Positions 41,865 through 52,208 are shown, counted from the stretch's first letter. The stretch is DNA of 64,000 nt from Shinella sp. H4-D48 (GCF_022637395.1 NZ_CP093339.1:1-64000), one strand, 5' to 3'. Made by a program: numbers and translations. The notes: a model not told the origin generated them from the letters alone.

Positions 41865-42856
41865 GCGGCGAACAATTGATCCGCGATATCGGGCGCTCCG
41901 GCGTCAAGGCTTCGGCCGTCGGCCTCGGCACCTGGGCCATCGGCGGCTGGATGTGGGGCGGCACCGACGAGGCGCAGTCGATTGCCGCCATACAGGCGTC
42001 TCTTGATGCGGGCGTAACCCTCATCGACACCGCGCCGGCCTATGGGCTCGGCCGTTCGGAAGAGATCGTCGGCAAGGCCCTTGCCGGCCGGCGCGACAAG
42101 GCGGTCATTGCCACGAAATGCGGCCTGGTCTGGCACACGCAGAAGGGCAGGCACTTCTTCGATCAGGACGGCAAGCCGGTTCACCGCTATCTCGGCCGGG
42201 ACGCGATCATCCATGAAGTCGAGCAGAGCCTGCGCCGGCTCGGCACCGATTACATCGATCTCTACATCACCCACTGGCAGGACCCGACGACACCCATTGC
42301 GGAGACCGTTGCGGCGCTTGAGGAACTCAAGAAGGCCGGCAAGATCCGCGCTATCGGCGCCAGCAACGTCAGTCGCGCCGAACTGGAGCAATACATCGCC
42401 ACCGGCGCGCTCGACGCGATCCAGGAACGGTTCAGCATGATCGACCGCGAGATCGAGGCAGACCTGCTGCCGCTCACGGTTCCGAACGGCGTGGCGACGC
42501 TCAGCTATTCCTCGCTCGCGCTCGGCCTTCTTTCCGGCACCATCGGCCCGGACCGCGTCTTTGCGGGCGACGATCAGCGCAAGGACAATCCGCGCTTCTC
42601 CGTCGCCAACCGGCAGAAGGCCGGTGATTTTTCCGAGGCGATCAGGACTGTTGCCGAGCGGCATGATGCCAGCATCGCACAGGTGGTAATCGCCTGGACG
42701 CTGGCGCAGCCCGGCGTGACCTTCGCGCTGTGCGGGGCAAGAAGCCCCGCACAGGCGCTCGACAATGCAAGGGCCGGCACGCTTCGGCTCACGCAGGAAG
42801 ACCTCGCGGTCATCAACAATGCCATAAAGGCGAAACTGGCCAATATGGACGGATAA
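41861..42856 (+). CDS. Aldo-keto reductase of the sugar operon
   Basis: A protein of 331 residues overlapping the regulator gene by ATGA. The AKR barrel is visible: RDIGRSGVKASAVGLGTWAI, TLIDTAPAYGLGRSEEIVGK with Asp/Tyr, IATKCGLVW with Lys, LYITHWQDPTTP with His. The cofactor region is VTFALCGARSPAQALDNARA. It would reduce or oxidise an aldehyde or keto group of the imported sugar or of an aldolase product. It is not closely similar to the two reductases near 11-13 kb, so it is not a recent copy. Confidence 0.84.
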   Translation: MSGEQLIRDIGRSGVKASAVGLGTWAIGGWMWGGTDEAQSIAAIQASLDAGVTLIDTAPAYGLGRSEEIVGKALAGRRDKAVIATKCGLVWHTQKGRHFFDQDGKPVHRYLGRDAIIHEVEQSLRRLGTDYIDLYITHWQDPTTPIAETVAALEELKKAGKIRAIGASNVSRAELEQYIATGALDAIQERFSMIDREIEADLLPLTVPNGVATLSYSSLALGLLSGTIGPDRVFAGDDQRKDNPRFSVANRQKAGDFSEAIRTVAERHDASIAQVVIAWTLAQPGVTFALCGARSPAQALDNARAGTLRLTQEDLAVINNAIKAKLANMDG

Positions 42857-42868
42857 CGGACTGCCATC

Positions 42869-44617
42869 ATGAACCGGAACGAGACTTTGGACGGGCTTCG
42901 CCGGAGCCCGAAGGTGGACGTGTGCGTCCTCGGCGGCGGCATCAACGGGCTCAGCGTCTTCCGCGAGCTGGCGTTGCAGGGCGTCAATGTGCTGCTCGTC
43001 GATAAGGCGGATTACTGCTCCGGCGCGAGTGCGGCGCTCTCGCGCATGGTCCATGGCGGCCTGCGCTATCTCGAAAATGGCGAGTTCAGCCTGGTCAAGG
43101 AATCGCTCATGGAGCGTGACAGGTTACTGCGCAACGCGCCGCACTATGTCGCGCCTTTGCCCACGACCGTGCCGATCTTCGATACCTTCTCGGGGCTGGC
43201 CAATGGCTTCGTGCGCTTTCTGGGCCTCACACGCCGCCCCAGCCGTCGCGGGGCCATTGCCATCAAGACGGGTCTCGGCATCTATGATTTTCTGACGCGC
43301 AAGCGTGCGCTGATGCCCAAACATCAGTTCCGCAGCAGGAAGGCGACGCTCGCCAAGTGGCCGTCGCTCAATCCATCGATCCGCAACTCCGCGACCTATT
43401 ACGACGCGTGGGTCAGCCATCCCGAACGCATCGGCATCGAGCTTCTGCAGGACGCACTGTCTGCCGGTCCGAACGCCGGGGCGCTGAACTACGCGACGGT
43501 CGAGCAGGCCGGCGAGGGGACCTACCTGCTGCGCGACGACCTGACCGGCGAGACACTGCCGATTGTGCCGCGGCTGATTGTCAACGCCACCGGCGGCTGG
43601 ATCGATATTGCCAACCGTACGCTTTTGACGGGCGCGGATGCACCGGCGCCACTGATGGGCGGCACCAAGGGCTCGCATCTCATCGTCGACAATCCGGCGC
43701 TGCGCGACATGCTCGATGGCCACATGGTCTATTACGAGAATGAGGACGGGCGCATCTGCATCCTGTTTCCCTATCTCGGCAAGGTGCTGGTCGGCTCGAC
43801 GGATATCCGTGTCGACGATCCCGGCACGGTGCGCTGCGAGGCGGATGAGCGGGACTATATCCTGCAATCGCTCGCCTTCGTGCTGCCCGGCGTCAATATC
43901 CGGTCGGAGGAGATCGTCTTCCAGTTCGCTGGCGTTCGCCCGCTGCCGGCCAGCAAGGACAGCTTCACCGGCCGCATTCCCCGCGATCATTTCTGCACCG
44001 TGCTGGAAGGCAAGGACGGTGGCCCGTCGGTGCTGTGCATGATCGGCGGCAAGTGGACGACTTTCCGCTCCTTCGGTGAACTCGCCGCCGACATGGCGCT
44101 CGACCGGCTGGGGCAGGCGCGCCGTGTCGATACGGGCGAGCGGGCCATTGGCGGCGGGCGCGGCTTCCCTTCGGATCGCGCCGGATGGATCCGCAACGTT
44201 TCGGCCTCGACAGGCGTCTCCGTCTCGCGCATCGAAACGCTTTTCAAACGTTACGGCACGGAGGCTGAGGATGTCGCCCGCTTCATTGCGGCGGAAGACG
44301 ACCGGCCGCTGCCGCACGAGGGATATAGCGTGCGGGAGGTCCTCTACCTCATCCGGGCCGAGGCCGTCGAACATCTCGACGACCTGCTTTTGCGCCGCAC
44401 GACGCTCGCCATTTCAGGTGAATTGTCGCTCGGTATGGTCGATGCTGCGCTGGGCGTGCTGGCCGTCGAGAAGGTCTGGAGCCCAGAGCGTACGGCCGCG
44501 GAGCGGAACCGATTTCTTAGCCTCATGCGCGAGCGCCACGGCGTCGCGGAGGAAACCCTGTCCGCAAGGAACGAACAAAGGAGTGAACGATGCGAGACAA
44601 CCGCAAGGTCCGGATGA
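42869..44617 (+). CDS. GlpD-like FAD-dependent polyol-phosphate dehydrogenase
   Basis: A protein of 582 residues in the GlpD family. The FAD motif is VDVCVLGGGINGLSVFRELA, followed by SGASAALSRMVHGGLRYLEN. GGTKGSHLIVDN, FPYLGKVLVGSTDI and GGKWTTFRSFGELAADMAL follow, as in GlpD. The C-terminal ~110 residues form the helical cap of the family. GlpD oxidises glycerol 3-phosphate to dihydroxyacetone phosphate and passes electrons to quinone. EryB-type relatives use erythritol phosphate. With a kinase and an aldolase in the same operon, a phosphorylated polyol longer than glycerol is the better guess. Its 3' end overlaps the aldolase gene by 28 bases. Confidence 0.83.
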   Translation: MNRNETLDGLRRSPKVDVCVLGGGINGLSVFRELALQGVNVLLVDKADYCSGASAALSRMVHGGLRYLENGEFSLVKESLMERDRLLRNAPHYVAPLPTTVPIFDTFSGLANGFVRFLGLTRRPSRRGAIAIKTGLGIYDFLTRKRALMPKHQFRSRKATLAKWPSLNPSIRNSATYYDAWVSHPERIGIELLQDALSAGPNAGALNYATVEQAGEGTYLLRDDLTGETLPIVPRLIVNATGGWIDIANRTLLTGADAPAPLMGGTKGSHLIVDNPALRDMLDGHMVYYENEDGRICILFPYLGKVLVGSTDIRVDDPGTVRCEADERDYILQSLAFVLPGVNIRSEEIVFQFAGVRPLPASKDSFTGRIPRDHFCTVLEGKDGGPSVLCMIGGKWTTFRSFGELAADMALDRLGQARRVDTGERAIGGGRGFPSDRAGWIRNVSASTGVSVSRIETLFKRYGTEAEDVARFIAAEDDRPLPHEGYSVREVLYLIRAEAVEHLDDLLLRRTTLAISGELSLGMVDAALGVLAVEKVWSPERTAAERNRFLSLMRERHGVAEETLSARNEQRSERCETTARSG

Positions 44618-45432
44618 ACCGGCTGTTCGGCAACGGCCGTTGCCTGGACGTGGCGATCGATCATGGTGTGTGCAACGAGCCGTCCTTCCTCGACGGGCTG
44701 GAGAACATGCCCGCCGTGGTGAAGGCGCTGGTGGATGCGAAACCAGATGCGATCCAGATGAACTACGGCCAGGCGGAGCTGTTGCAGGACCTGCCCGGCA
44801 AGGACAAGCCGGCGCTCGTCATGCGCATCGACATGGGCAACCCCTATAACCGCATCCGTCACCGCGACATGTGGGCCGTGCTCCAGAACGAAGCCGAGCC
44901 GCTGGTCGGCGCGCTCGAGATGGATGCCGCCTGCGTGGTGGTAAACCTGTTCATGCTGCCGGACGAACCGGACCTCTTCCGCCAGTGCGTTCAGAACATT
45001 TCGCGCGTACGGGCCGATTGCGAGAAATACGGCATGCCGCTGATGATCGAGCCGCTGGTCATGCAGCCCGTCACAGAGCATGGCGGCTACATGGTCGATG
45101 GCGATGCCGACAAGATCGTCACGCTGACCCGGCTTGCCCGTGAGATGGGCGCGGATATCGTCAAGGCCGATCCGACGAGCAATGCCGAGGATTTCCACCG
45201 CGTCGTCGAGGCGGCACGCTGCCCGGTGCTGGTGCGCGGCGGCGGAAAGGAAGACCTTTCGGCCGTGTTTGCAAAATCTGCCGCCTTGATGCAACAGGGC
45301 GCCATGGGCATGGTCTATGGGCGCAACATCTACCAGCATGCCAATCCAAGCGCCGTCGTGCGCGGCCTGATGGCAATCATCCATGCGGATGCGAGCGGTG
45401 AGGCGGCCTATTCGCTCTATCAGCAGGGCTGA
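44590..45432 (+). CDS. DhnA/LsrF-type class I aldolase
   Basis: A protein of 280 residues with AAAGGAG before the ATG at 44590. It belongs to the DeoC/FbaB/LsrF superfamily: CLDVAIDHGVCNEPSFLDGL at the start, then MRIDMGNPYNRI, PLMIEPLVMQPV, and the Schiff-base Lys in ADIVKADPTSNAED. PVLVRGGGKED and QGAMGMVYGRNIYQH form the phosphate site. It would cleave a ketose phosphate into dihydroxyacetone phosphate and an aldehyde, or thiolyse a related compound as LsrF does. The start lies inside the dehydrogenase gene, so the two are coupled. Confidence 0.83.
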   Translation: MRDNRKVRMNRLFGNGRCLDVAIDHGVCNEPSFLDGLENMPAVVKALVDAKPDAIQMNYGQAELLQDLPGKDKPALVMRIDMGNPYNRIRHRDMWAVLQNEAEPLVGALEMDAACVVVNLFMLPDEPDLFRQCVQNISRVRADCEKYGMPLMIEPLVMQPVTEHGGYMVDGDADKIVTLTRLAREMGADIVKADPTSNAEDFHRVVEAARCPVLVRGGGKEDLSAVFAKSAALMQQGAMGMVYGRNIYQHANPSAVVRGLMAIIHADASGEAAYSLYQQG

Positions 45433-45506
45433 TGTGAAGCATGCACCGGGGACGCCAGCGCGTTCCCGGTGCCGCGAAGGAAAACGAACCTTGGGAGGGG
45501 TTCAGG

Positions 45507-47036
45507 ATGCCGAAATATCTATTGGGGCTCGACGCGGGCAACACCGTCATCAAGGCCGTGATCTTCGATCTCGAAGGGCGGGAACTCGCCCATGCGGGGC
45601 AGGAGGGCAAGAGCCGCATGCTGCGCCCCGGCCATGTCGAGCGCGATCTCGGCGAATTCTGGGAGAATGCCAAGCGGGTGATCGCCGCCTGCCTGGACAA
45701 GGCCGGTATCGCAGCGAGCGACATCGCGGCGATCGGCTGCGCGGGTCACGGCAACGGGCTCTACGCGCTCGATCGCGAGGGCGAGCCGCTCATTGGCATC
45801 CAGTCGATCGATACACGCGCCACCGGCCTTGTGGAGGAATGGGCGGCGCAGGGTGTCGGCGACCGAACCTATCCCATCGGCCGCCAGCGCCCCTGGCCCG
45901 CCCAGACGCCGACCCTTCTCGCCTGGCTGAAACGTTCCGAGCCCGCGCTTTTCCAGCGCATCGGCACGGTGTTCTTCGCCAAGGATTTCGTGGTCAACCG
46001 CCTGACGGGAAAGCGGATCAGCGAAATGTCGGACATGTCCGGAGCCGGCCTGCTCGATCTTGCCGCCCGCCGCTATGACAGGACGCTGATGGAGGCCTAT
46101 GGCCTGGGCGATTGCATGGATCTCCTGCCGCCTTTGATCGAAAGCGCGGATATTGCCGGCACCGTCACGCAGGCCGTGGCGCTGGAGACCGGGCTTGCGG
46201 CCGGCACGCCCGTTGTCGGCGGGCTGTTCGACGTCGTGGCCTCCGCGCTCGGTTCCGGCGTTTCGCGCACCGGAAGCGCCTCGGTCATTGCCGGCACCTG
46301 GAGTATCAATCAGGTCATCATCGACGGGCCGGATCTCGATGGCCCCGTGTTCATGTCGTCCAGCTTTGACCGCACACGCTATATGGCCATGGAAAACAGC
46401 GCGACATCGGCGGCCAATCTGGAATGGCTGGTGCGGGAGTTCTTCGAGGGCGCGCATGACGAAAGCGTCTCACCCTTCGATGCCTGCTGCGCGCTTGCCG
46501 CCGCCGTCACACCCGCAGCCGACGATCCGCTCTACCATCCCTATCTCTACGGTGCCCAGCAGGATGGCCATGCACGGGCGGGCTTTTACGGCATGGCGGG
46601 CTGGCACACCAAGGGCCACCTGATCCGTGCGCTGCTGGAAGGTGTCGCCTTCGGTCACCGCCAGCACATCGAAACCATCCGCAAGGCCGGTGCGCGCTTC
46701 GAAGAGGCGGTGCTGTCAGGCGGCGGATCGCGCAGCATGCTCTGGCCGCAGATTTTCGCGGATGTGCTCGGCGTGCCGGTTTCCGTTGCGGTTTCCCGTG
46801 AGACGGGTGCGCTCGGGGCGGCCATTGCTGCCGGCACGGGCGTCGGCCTCTTTGCCGACTTTACCGAAGGTGCGAATGCGATGGTGCGGAGCGACCGGCA
46901 CTACCGACCGAATGCTGCGATGGCCGCGCACTACGACCGCCGTTACGCCCTCTACACCGATATCGCGGCCGCAATGACGCCGCTCTGGCGACGCCTTTCG
47001 GCCGCTGACAATGCCGCGACGGGTGTCGCGGCATGA
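45507..47036 (+). CDS. FGGY-family carbohydrate kinase
   Basis: A protein of 509 residues from the ATG at 45507 with GGGAGGGG upstream. FGGY features: YLLGLDAGNTVIKAVIFDLE (phosphate 1 motif), IGCAGHGNGLYAL, GLFDVVASALGSG, VIAGTWSINQV and the C-terminal AVLSGGGSRSMLWPQIFADV adenosine motif. GRQRPWPAQTPTLLAWLKR resembles kinases for pentoses, pentitols or erythritol. It phosphorylates the imported substrate before oxidation and cleavage. It is the last gene of the operon. A stem-loop follows and the next gene is convergent. Confidence 0.86.
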   Translation: MPKYLLGLDAGNTVIKAVIFDLEGRELAHAGQEGKSRMLRPGHVERDLGEFWENAKRVIAACLDKAGIAASDIAAIGCAGHGNGLYALDREGEPLIGIQSIDTRATGLVEEWAAQGVGDRTYPIGRQRPWPAQTPTLLAWLKRSEPALFQRIGTVFFAKDFVVNRLTGKRISEMSDMSGAGLLDLAARRYDRTLMEAYGLGDCMDLLPPLIESADIAGTVTQAVALETGLAAGTPVVGGLFDVVASALGSGVSRTGSASVIAGTWSINQVIIDGPDLDGPVFMSSSFDRTRYMAMENSATSAANLEWLVREFFEGAHDESVSPFDACCALAAAVTPAADDPLYHPYLYGAQQDGHARAGFYGMAGWHTKGHLIRALLEGVAFGHRQHIETIRKAGARFEEAVLSGGGSRSMLWPQIFADVLGVPVSVAVSRETGALGAAIAAGTGVGLFADFTEGANAMVRSDRHYRPNAAMAAHYDRRYALYTDIAAAMTPLWRRLSAADNAATGVAA

Positions 47037-47068
47037 TGAAGATACTTGGTCTTGCCGAATTGTAAGGC

Positions 47069-47090
47069 GCCGAAGCGATCCCGCTTCGGC
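47069..47090. terminator. Bidirectional stem-loop between the kinase and parA-like genes
   Basis: GCCGAAGCG (47069-47077) and CGCTTCGGC (47082-47090) form a perfect 9-bp stem with a four-base loop. It sits in the 64-bp gap between two convergent genes. No strong T-run is present on either side, so it may be a weak terminator for both. Confidence 0.6.
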
Positions 47091-47100
47091 CGGAAATGTT

Positions 47101-47808
47101 CTAGGCGACCTTACGCAGTACGGGCGCGCTTGCAGTGGCGGGGATGGCCATCTGCCGCAGCACGTCCATGGCCATGGCATGGGCGTTTTCCTGCGCCTTG
47201 TCGAGATTGGTAACGCGGCGCGGATCCATCGAATAAAGCGTTCCGCCGCAGCCGAAGATATCGCGGAAAGCCGCCCGTTCGCCGATGGGGGTGGGGAGAA
47301 GGTGCACGCGGCGCGCCGCCAGCAGGTCCTTCACGGCGTTCATGGCGCGCGTCGTCACCATGGAATTGACGCGGGTCAGCACGACGGAATGGCGGATGCG
47401 GATATTCGCCTTGTCTTCCAGATACTGCAGAAGCTCGATGACATTGGCACCGCCCTGGGCGTCCATGGCCGAGCCCTGCACGGGAATCAGCACGTAGTCG
47501 GCGTGGCCGACGGCCTTGGCGAGAAGGGAACTGCGCGAGCCGGGCAGGTCGATCAGCACGAAGTCGGCGCGCGCCTTCTCTTCGGCAAGCTGGCGGTCGA
47601 TGGAGTTCATCGTGACGTAGGGAACGACGTTCAGGCGTTTGCCGAGCACGCCTTCGGAGGTCTCATACCAGCGGGTGATCCAGTGCTGCGGATCGGCGTC
47701 GAGCACGGACACGCGGTAGCCCATGCGGGCGAGCTCTGTGGCGAGCAGCAGGACGGCGGTGGTCTTGCCGGCGCCGCCCTTGGTGTTGGCGAATGTGATG
47801 ACGGGCAT
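47101..47808 (-). CDS. ParA/MinD-superfamily partition-type ATPase
   Basis: A protein of 235 residues from the ATG at 47808; an upstream in-frame extension lacks the fold. The deviant Walker A motif is FANTKGGAGKTTAVLLLATE, with VSVLDADPQHWITRW and FVLIDLPGSRSSLLAKAVGH after it. No ParB gene and no N-terminal helix-turn-helix of plasmid ParA are present. It lies 105 bp downstream of cheB on the same strand. ParA-like ATPases (ParC, PpfA) are known to position chemoreceptor clusters in other bacteria, so the location suggests such a role. VirC1-like or other orphan ParA functions are alternatives. Confidence 0.82.
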   Translation of the reverse strand: MPVITFANTKGGAGKTTAVLLLATELARMGYRVSVLDADPQHWITRWYETSEGVLGKRLNVVPYVTMNSIDRQLAEEKARADFVLIDLPGSRSSLLAKAVGHADYVLIPVQGSAMDAQGGANVIELLQYLEDKANIRIRHSVVLTRVNSMVTTRAMNAVKDLLAARRVHLLPTPIGERAAFRDIFGCGGTLYSMDPRRVTNLDKAQENAHAMAMDVLRQMAIPATASAPVLRKVA

Positions 47809-47913
47809 GAGGTCCCCCGGAATGGTTCTCGAGCCGATCATTGCTCGCCTGGGGCACCTTGCATGGTGCGTCGTCATCCTCGCCAACTATGGTTAATCGT
47901 TGGTGTATTTTTC

Positions 47914-49020
47914 TCAATGCCGCCGGTCGGCAGCGAGAATTTCACGCGCGATCTGGTCGAGTGACACGATCTTGTCGACGCCGCCGTGGGCGATTGCCTC
48001 TTTCGGCATGCCGAAGACGACGGAGGAGGCCTCGTCCTGCGCCACCGTATAGGCGCCGGCCTGGTGCATCTCGGCCATGCCGCGCGCGCCGTCATCGCCC
48101 ATGCCTGTCATGATCACCCCCATGGCGTTGGCACCGGCCGCGCGCGCGGCGGAGCGAAACAGCACGTCGACCGACGGGCGGTGGCGCGAGACGAGCGGTC
48201 CTTCACGCACGGCCACATGATAGCGCGCGCCCTGGCGTTCCAGCATCATGTGCCGGTCGCCGGGAGCGATCAGCACATGACCGCGCAGCACCGGATCGCC
48301 GTGAACGGCTTCCTTGACCTCGACCTCGCACAGCGAGTTCAGGCGCTTGGCGAAGGCGGCGGTGAACTTTTCCGGCATATGCTGGACGATGACCATACCC
48401 GGCGAATTGGCCGGAAGCTGTTCCAGCATGACGCGTAGCGCCTCCGTCCCGCCGGTGGAGGCACCGATGCACGCCACCATCTCGGTGGTCTTGGCCATGG
48501 CGCGGCCGGAGGGCGGCGGGAGCACGGCGTCGGCGGTCAGTTTCGTGGTCACATTGGCGGTGGCGCTTGCAGCAGCGGCCGCCATGGCGCGGCGTCCCGC
48601 GCCGAGGCGGGCGACGGCCGCACCCTTCACCGCCTGACGGATGCGCGCGCCGGATTCGGCGAGGTGGTCGGCTGCGCCGATCTTCGGCTTGAGGATGATG
48701 TCGACGGCGCCGGCTTCCAGCGCCTGCATCAGCGTCTCTGACCCTTCTTCCGTCAGAGAGGAGCACATCACGACGGGGATGGGTCGTTGCGACATGATCT
48801 TGCGCAGGAAGGTAATGCCGTCCATGCGCGGCATCTCCACGTCCAGCGTGATGACGTCGGGCATTTCCTCCTGGATCTTCTTTGCCGCCATGAAGGGATC
48901 GGAGGCGGCCCCCATGACCTCGATTTCCGGATCCTGCTCCAGAACGTGCGTCAGCGCCTGACGCACGCTTGCGGAGTCGTCGATGATGAGAACGCGGATC
49001 TTCTTGGTCGGAATGGGCAT
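47914..49020 (-). CDS. cheB: Chemotaxis response regulator protein-glutamate methylesterase CheB
   Basis: A protein of 368 residues from the ATG at 49020, which overlaps the cheR stop by one base. The receiver domain (~1-125) has [14 protein letters not shown] and Asp60 in [13 protein letters not shown] linker of ~65 residues rich in alanine follows. The methylesterase domain (~180-365) has [14 protein letters not shown] (Ser), [20 protein letters not shown] (His) and [16 protein letters not shown] (Asp). It demethylates or deamidates receptor glutamates when phosphorylated by CheA. It is the last gene of the che operon. A much longer open frame upstream runs over cheR in another frame and was rejected. 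Confidence 0.92.
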   Translation of the reverse strand: MPIPTKKIRVLIIDDSASVRQALTHVLEQDPEIEVMGAASDPFMAAKKIQEEMPDVITLDVEMPRMDGITFLRKIMSQRPIPVVMCSSLTEEGSETLMQALEAGAVDIILKPKIGAADHLAESGARIRQAVKGAAVARLGAGRRAMAAAAASATANVTTKLTADAVLPPPSGRAMAKTTEMVACIGASTGGTEALRVMLEQLPANSPGMVIVQHMPEKFTAAFAKRLNSLCEVEVKEAVHGDPVLRGHVLIAPGDRHMMLERQGARYHVAVREGPLVSRHRPSVDVLFRSAARAAGANAMGVIMTGMGDDGARGMAEMHQAGAYTVAQDEASSVVFGMPKEAIAHGGVDKIVSLDQIAREILAADRRH

Positions 49021-49880
49021 CAGATCTTCTTGAAAACCGTGTTGGCGACCTGGCGCACCGGCAGCGAAATGCCGGTGACCGTCTCGGAATGCCCGACATA
49101 CAGGAAGCCGCCGGGGAGAAGGCAGTCGCACAGGCGCGTCAGCACCTTTGCCTGGGTCGGCTTGTCGAAATAGATCAGCACGTTGCGGCAGAAGATCATG
49201 TGCATCGGCTCGCCCACCTTGTAGGCGTTGTCCATGAGGTTCATGCGCGCGAAACCGACCGTGGCGCGCAGGCGCGGATGGACACGCACCTCGCCGCGCG
49301 AGGCGTCCTTCGAGGTCATTACGTATTTGCGACGCATCTCGGCGGAGACCGGCTGGATCATGTCGCGCGGATAGACGCCGCGCCGGGCGGCCTGCAACAC
49401 GTCGGTCGACAGATCGGTCGCCAGGATGCGGTAGTCCATGCCTGACGTCCTCTCGACGAAGTCCTGCATGACCATGGCCATCGTATAGGGCTCGGCGCCG
49501 ATGGAGCAGGCCGCGCTCCACAGCCGGAAGCGCTTGTGGCCGGCTGCCGCCAGTTCCGGAAGGCCCGTGCTTTCCATGAACTCGAAATGCTTGGGCTCGC
49601 GAAAGAAGTCCGTCTTGTTCGTCGTGACGGCGTCGATCAGGAAGATAGCTTCCTTCTCGATGCCGCCATGCTTGAAGAGGTAGTCGCAATAGCCATTGAA
49701 ATCCGGGATGCCGGTTGCCCTCAGGCGCCGGCGCAGACGGCCTTCCAGCATCGTCAGCTTGGTGATCGGCATCTTGATGCCGCTGTAGTCGTAGATGAAG
49801 CGGGACAGGGCGTCGAAGTTTCGGCTGTTTAAGCCGTCCGGGCCTGTCTGCGCCTGCGTTTGTACTGCTGCTGCCGCCAC
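49020..49880 (-). CDS. cheR: Chemotaxis protein methyltransferase CheR
   Basis: A protein of 286 residues from a GTG at 49880, chosen because AGGAGG lies five bases before it. An ATG at 49913 would overlap cheW and has no such site. The N-terminal helical domain ([20 protein letters not shown]) recognises receptors. The SAM-binding domain has [40 protein letters not shown] and [18 protein letters not shown]. It methylates glutamates of the three receptors encoded upstream. It lacks the TPR extension of some CheR fusions. Confidence 0.92.
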   Translation of the reverse strand: MAAAAVQTQAQTGPDGLNSRNFDALSRFIYDYSGIKMPITKLTMLEGRLRRRLRATGIPDFNGYCDYLFKHGGIEKEAIFLIDAVTTNKTDFFREPKHFEFMESTGLPELAAAGHKRFRLWSAACSIGAEPYTMAMVMQDFVERTSGMDYRILATDLSTDVLQAARRGVYPRDMIQPVSAEMRRKYVMTSKDASRGEVRVHPRLRATVGFARMNLMDNAYKVGEPMHMIFCRNVLIYFDKPTQAKVLTRLCDCLLPGGFLYVGHSETVTGISLPVRQVANTVFKKI

Positions 49881-49896
49881 GCGGTCCTCCTGAAAC

Positions 49897-50391
49897 TTAT
49901 GCCGTGGCCGCAAGGCGGTTGGCCGTGCCCATCATCGCCACTTCTGAGGTGGAGAAGAGGCGTGCGAGATCGACGATGACGACGAAGGCGCCGTTCCGGC
50001 GCACGACGCCGGAAATGTAATCGGAAGGCCAGCGAACGCCGATATCGGGCGCCCCCTCGATCTCGTCGTTACGGAACGGCACCACCTCGTAGACCCGGTC
50101 CGCGACGAGACCGAGCGTCAGGGTTTTCCCGTCGATCGGTACATCGAGCACCAGCGCCCGCGTGTTGTGCGTCTTCTGCGTCTTCGTCATGCCGAGACGA
50201 AGACGCAGGTCGATGACCGGCACGCCCTGGCCGCGCACGTCCCTCAACCCGAGCAGGTAGTCGGGGCCGTGCGGTATCCGGAAGGCATCCTCATGATCAA
50301 GGATTTCCCGGACGACCGAAACGGGCACCGCGAAGACCTCGTTGTCGAGAGAGAAGGTGACGTATTGGGATTCGGAGGACGGACCGGTCAT
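49897..50391 (-). CDS. cheW: Chemotaxis coupling protein CheW (second copy)
   Basis: A protein of 164 residues from the ATG at 50391, two bases after the receptor stop. The CheW fold is clear: YVTFSLDNEVFAVPVSVVRE, IPHGPDYLLGLRDVRGQGVP, VIDLRLRLGM and FVVIVDLARLFS. It links receptors to CheA in the signalling array. It differs considerably from the CheW encoded next to cheA (56593-57111), so the operon carries two distinct couplers. They may serve different receptors or ring positions. Confidence 0.9.
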   Translation of the reverse strand: MTGPSSESQYVTFSLDNEVFAVPVSVVREILDHEDAFRIPHGPDYLLGLRDVRGQGVPVIDLRLRLGMTKTQKTHNTRALVLDVPIDGKTLTLGLVADRVYEVVPFRNDEIEGAPDIGVRWPSDYISGVVRRNGAFVVIVDLARLFSTSEVAMMGTANRLAATA

Positions 50392-50393
50392 GA

Positions 50394-52208
50394 TCAAGCG
50401 CTTTCTCTGAAGTCGGCGTCGTCGGCGTCGGGGCCGCCCATCGACATGTCGAGGGCAAAGCCGCGGGCGCGGGCCTGCTGGGCATTGACGCTGTTGTCTG
50501 CCTTGCGGAACGCCGTGGCGGCCGGCTTGGCGGGCTGGCGAGCCGCGACGGGAGCGGGGCGACGCTGCATGGAGGCCTGGGCGCCCGATGACATGTCGAC
50601 GCGGAAGAAGGCGATCGATGTCTGCAGTTCCTCGGCCTGGGCGGCGAGTTCTTCAGACGTGCCCGACATCTCCTCGGATGCGCCGGCATTCTGCTGCGTC
50701 ACCTTGTCGAGCTGCTGGATCGCTTCGTTGATCTGCGAGGCGCCGATATCCTGTTCGCGGCAGGCGGCCGAGATTTCGGAGATCAGTTCGGCGGTCTTGC
50801 GGATATCGGGCACCAGGCGGGTCAGCATCTCGCCGGCTTCGGTCGCGACGGAAACCGTCTGGCCGGAGAGCGTGCTGATTTCGGCAGCGGCAGCCTGGCT
50901 GCGTTCGGCAAGCTTGCGCACTTCCGAAGCGACGACCGCAAAGCCCTTGCCATGTTCGCCGGCACGGGCGGCTTCCACCGCGGCGTTAAGGGCGAGCAGG
51001 TCGGTCTGGCGGGCGATTTCCTGCACGATGGAGATCTTCTCCGCGATGGTGCGCATCGCGCCGACGGCGCGGCCCACGGCATCGCCGGACGCTTCCGCAT
51101 CCTTGGCCGACTGGCGGGCGATCTTCTCGGTCTGTGCGGCGTTGTCGGCGTTCTGCTTGATGTTGGCGGCCATCTCCTCCATCGAGGCGGATGCCTCTTC
51201 GGCAGACGATGCCTGCTCGGTCGCGCCCTGCGAAAGGGTTTCGGAGCTTGCAGACAGTTCCTGGCTGCCAGACGAGACATTGCTTGCCGCCGAAAGCGCA
51301 TCGGCCACGACGCCGCGCAGGCGCTCAACCATGCTTTCCAGCGAAAGGCCGAGCGTATCCTTGTCTGAAAGCGGCTTCGGCGTCACCGTCAGGTCGCCAT
51401 TGGCGATCTGGTCGGCAATCGTGGCGGTGTTGCGCAGGTTACCGGTCATGCGCTGCATGGAGTTGACGAGGTCCTTGATCTCGTCATTGCTCTTGTAATC
51501 GATGTCCTGCTCCAGATCGCCGATGGCCACCGCATCGGCAAGCCGGGCGGCTTTCTGCAAGCCGCGAGCGATGCTGAGCGAAAGCCAGATGGCGATGGCC
51601 GACGAGAGCAGGATCAAACCCACCACGACGGCGACAAGGGCCGAACTGATGAAGTCGTACTGAGCGTTCGTCGCCGCGTCCGTTTCGCTAAGGTCCTGTT
51701 CGATCTTCTCGTTCAGGGCCTTCAGCGTCGCAAGCACATCTTCGGTCACCTTGGCGCCACTGCCCATGGAAAGTGCTGCGGCACGCTGGTTGCTCTCAGG
51801 TGTATTCAACTTCGCGAGACGAAGGATTTCGTTCTGAGACTTCTCCCAGTCCGGAAAAGCAGCGCGGAATTCGCCGATCTTGGACCGAATGCCTTCGTTG
51901 GTTTCATTGTCAAACAGCGCCAGCGACTTGCTGATGGCATCGTGCTGGATGTCGACGGCATCGACATAGCTCTGGATCTGAGCTGCATCGGTGTTGAGAA
52001 CGGCGTTCTTCTCCTCACGGATAGCCGTCAGTACGGCTTGGGAAAGGTCACCGGAATTGCGCAGATTGGCGGTCGGTCCCTTAATGATGTCAGTGATGGC
52101 GGCGTTCAGCGACGAGAGGTTCATGATGGACATGGCCGCCATGCCGCAGGTCATGGCAATGATGACGCCGAACGCAATGGCGAGTTTGAGTTTGATGGTG
52201 AAACGCAT
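50394..52208 (-). CDS. Methyl-accepting chemotaxis protein (third receptor of the operon)
   Basis: A protein of 604 residues from the ATG at 52208. The first membrane helix is ~8-28. The periplasmic domain (~30-185) is a four-helix-bundle type, and the second membrane helix ~190-212 reads [24 protein letters not shown] and a second HAMP-like unit ([20 protein letters not shown]) follow. The signalling domain is nearly identical to that of the two upstream receptors, with the tip [20 protein letters not shown]. An Ala/Pro-rich linker leads to the tail [20 protein letters not shown], shared with the other two. No NWETF-type pentapeptide is present. Confidence 0.92.
   Translation of the reverse strand: MRFTIKLKLAIAFGVIIAMTCGMAAMSIMNLSSLNAAITDIIKGPTANLRNSGDLSQAVLTAIREEKNAVLNTDAAQIQSYVDAVDIQHDAISKSLALFDNETNEGIRSKIGEFRAAFPDWEKSQNEILRLAKLNTPESNQRAAALSMGSGAKVTEDVLATLKALNEKIEQDLSETDAATNAQYDFISSALVAVVVGLILLSSAIAIWLSLSIARGLQKAARLADAVAIGDLEQDIDYKSNDEIKDLVNSMQRMTGNLRNTATIADQIANGDLTVTPKPLSDKDTLGLSLESMVERLRGVVADALSAASNVSSGSQELSASSETLSQGATEQASSAEEASASMEEMAANIKQNADNAAQTEKIARQSAKDAEASGDAVGRAVGAMRTIAEKISIVQEIARQTDLLALNAAVEAARAGEHGKGFAVVASEVRKLAERSQAAAAEISTLSGQTVSVATEAGEMLTRLVPDIRKTAELISEISAACREQDIGASQINEAIQQLDKVTQQNAGASEEMSGTSEELAAQAEELQTSIAFFRVDMSSGAQASMQRRPAPVAARQPAKPAATAFRKADNSVNAQQARARGFALDMSMGGPDADDADFRESA

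Noticed and set aside
47914-49689. A cheB gene extended by more than 220 codons upstream
   Set aside because: The extension overlaps cheR in another frame and is Arg/Pro-rich. The ATG at 49020 begins a normal receiver domain and couples to the cheR stop.
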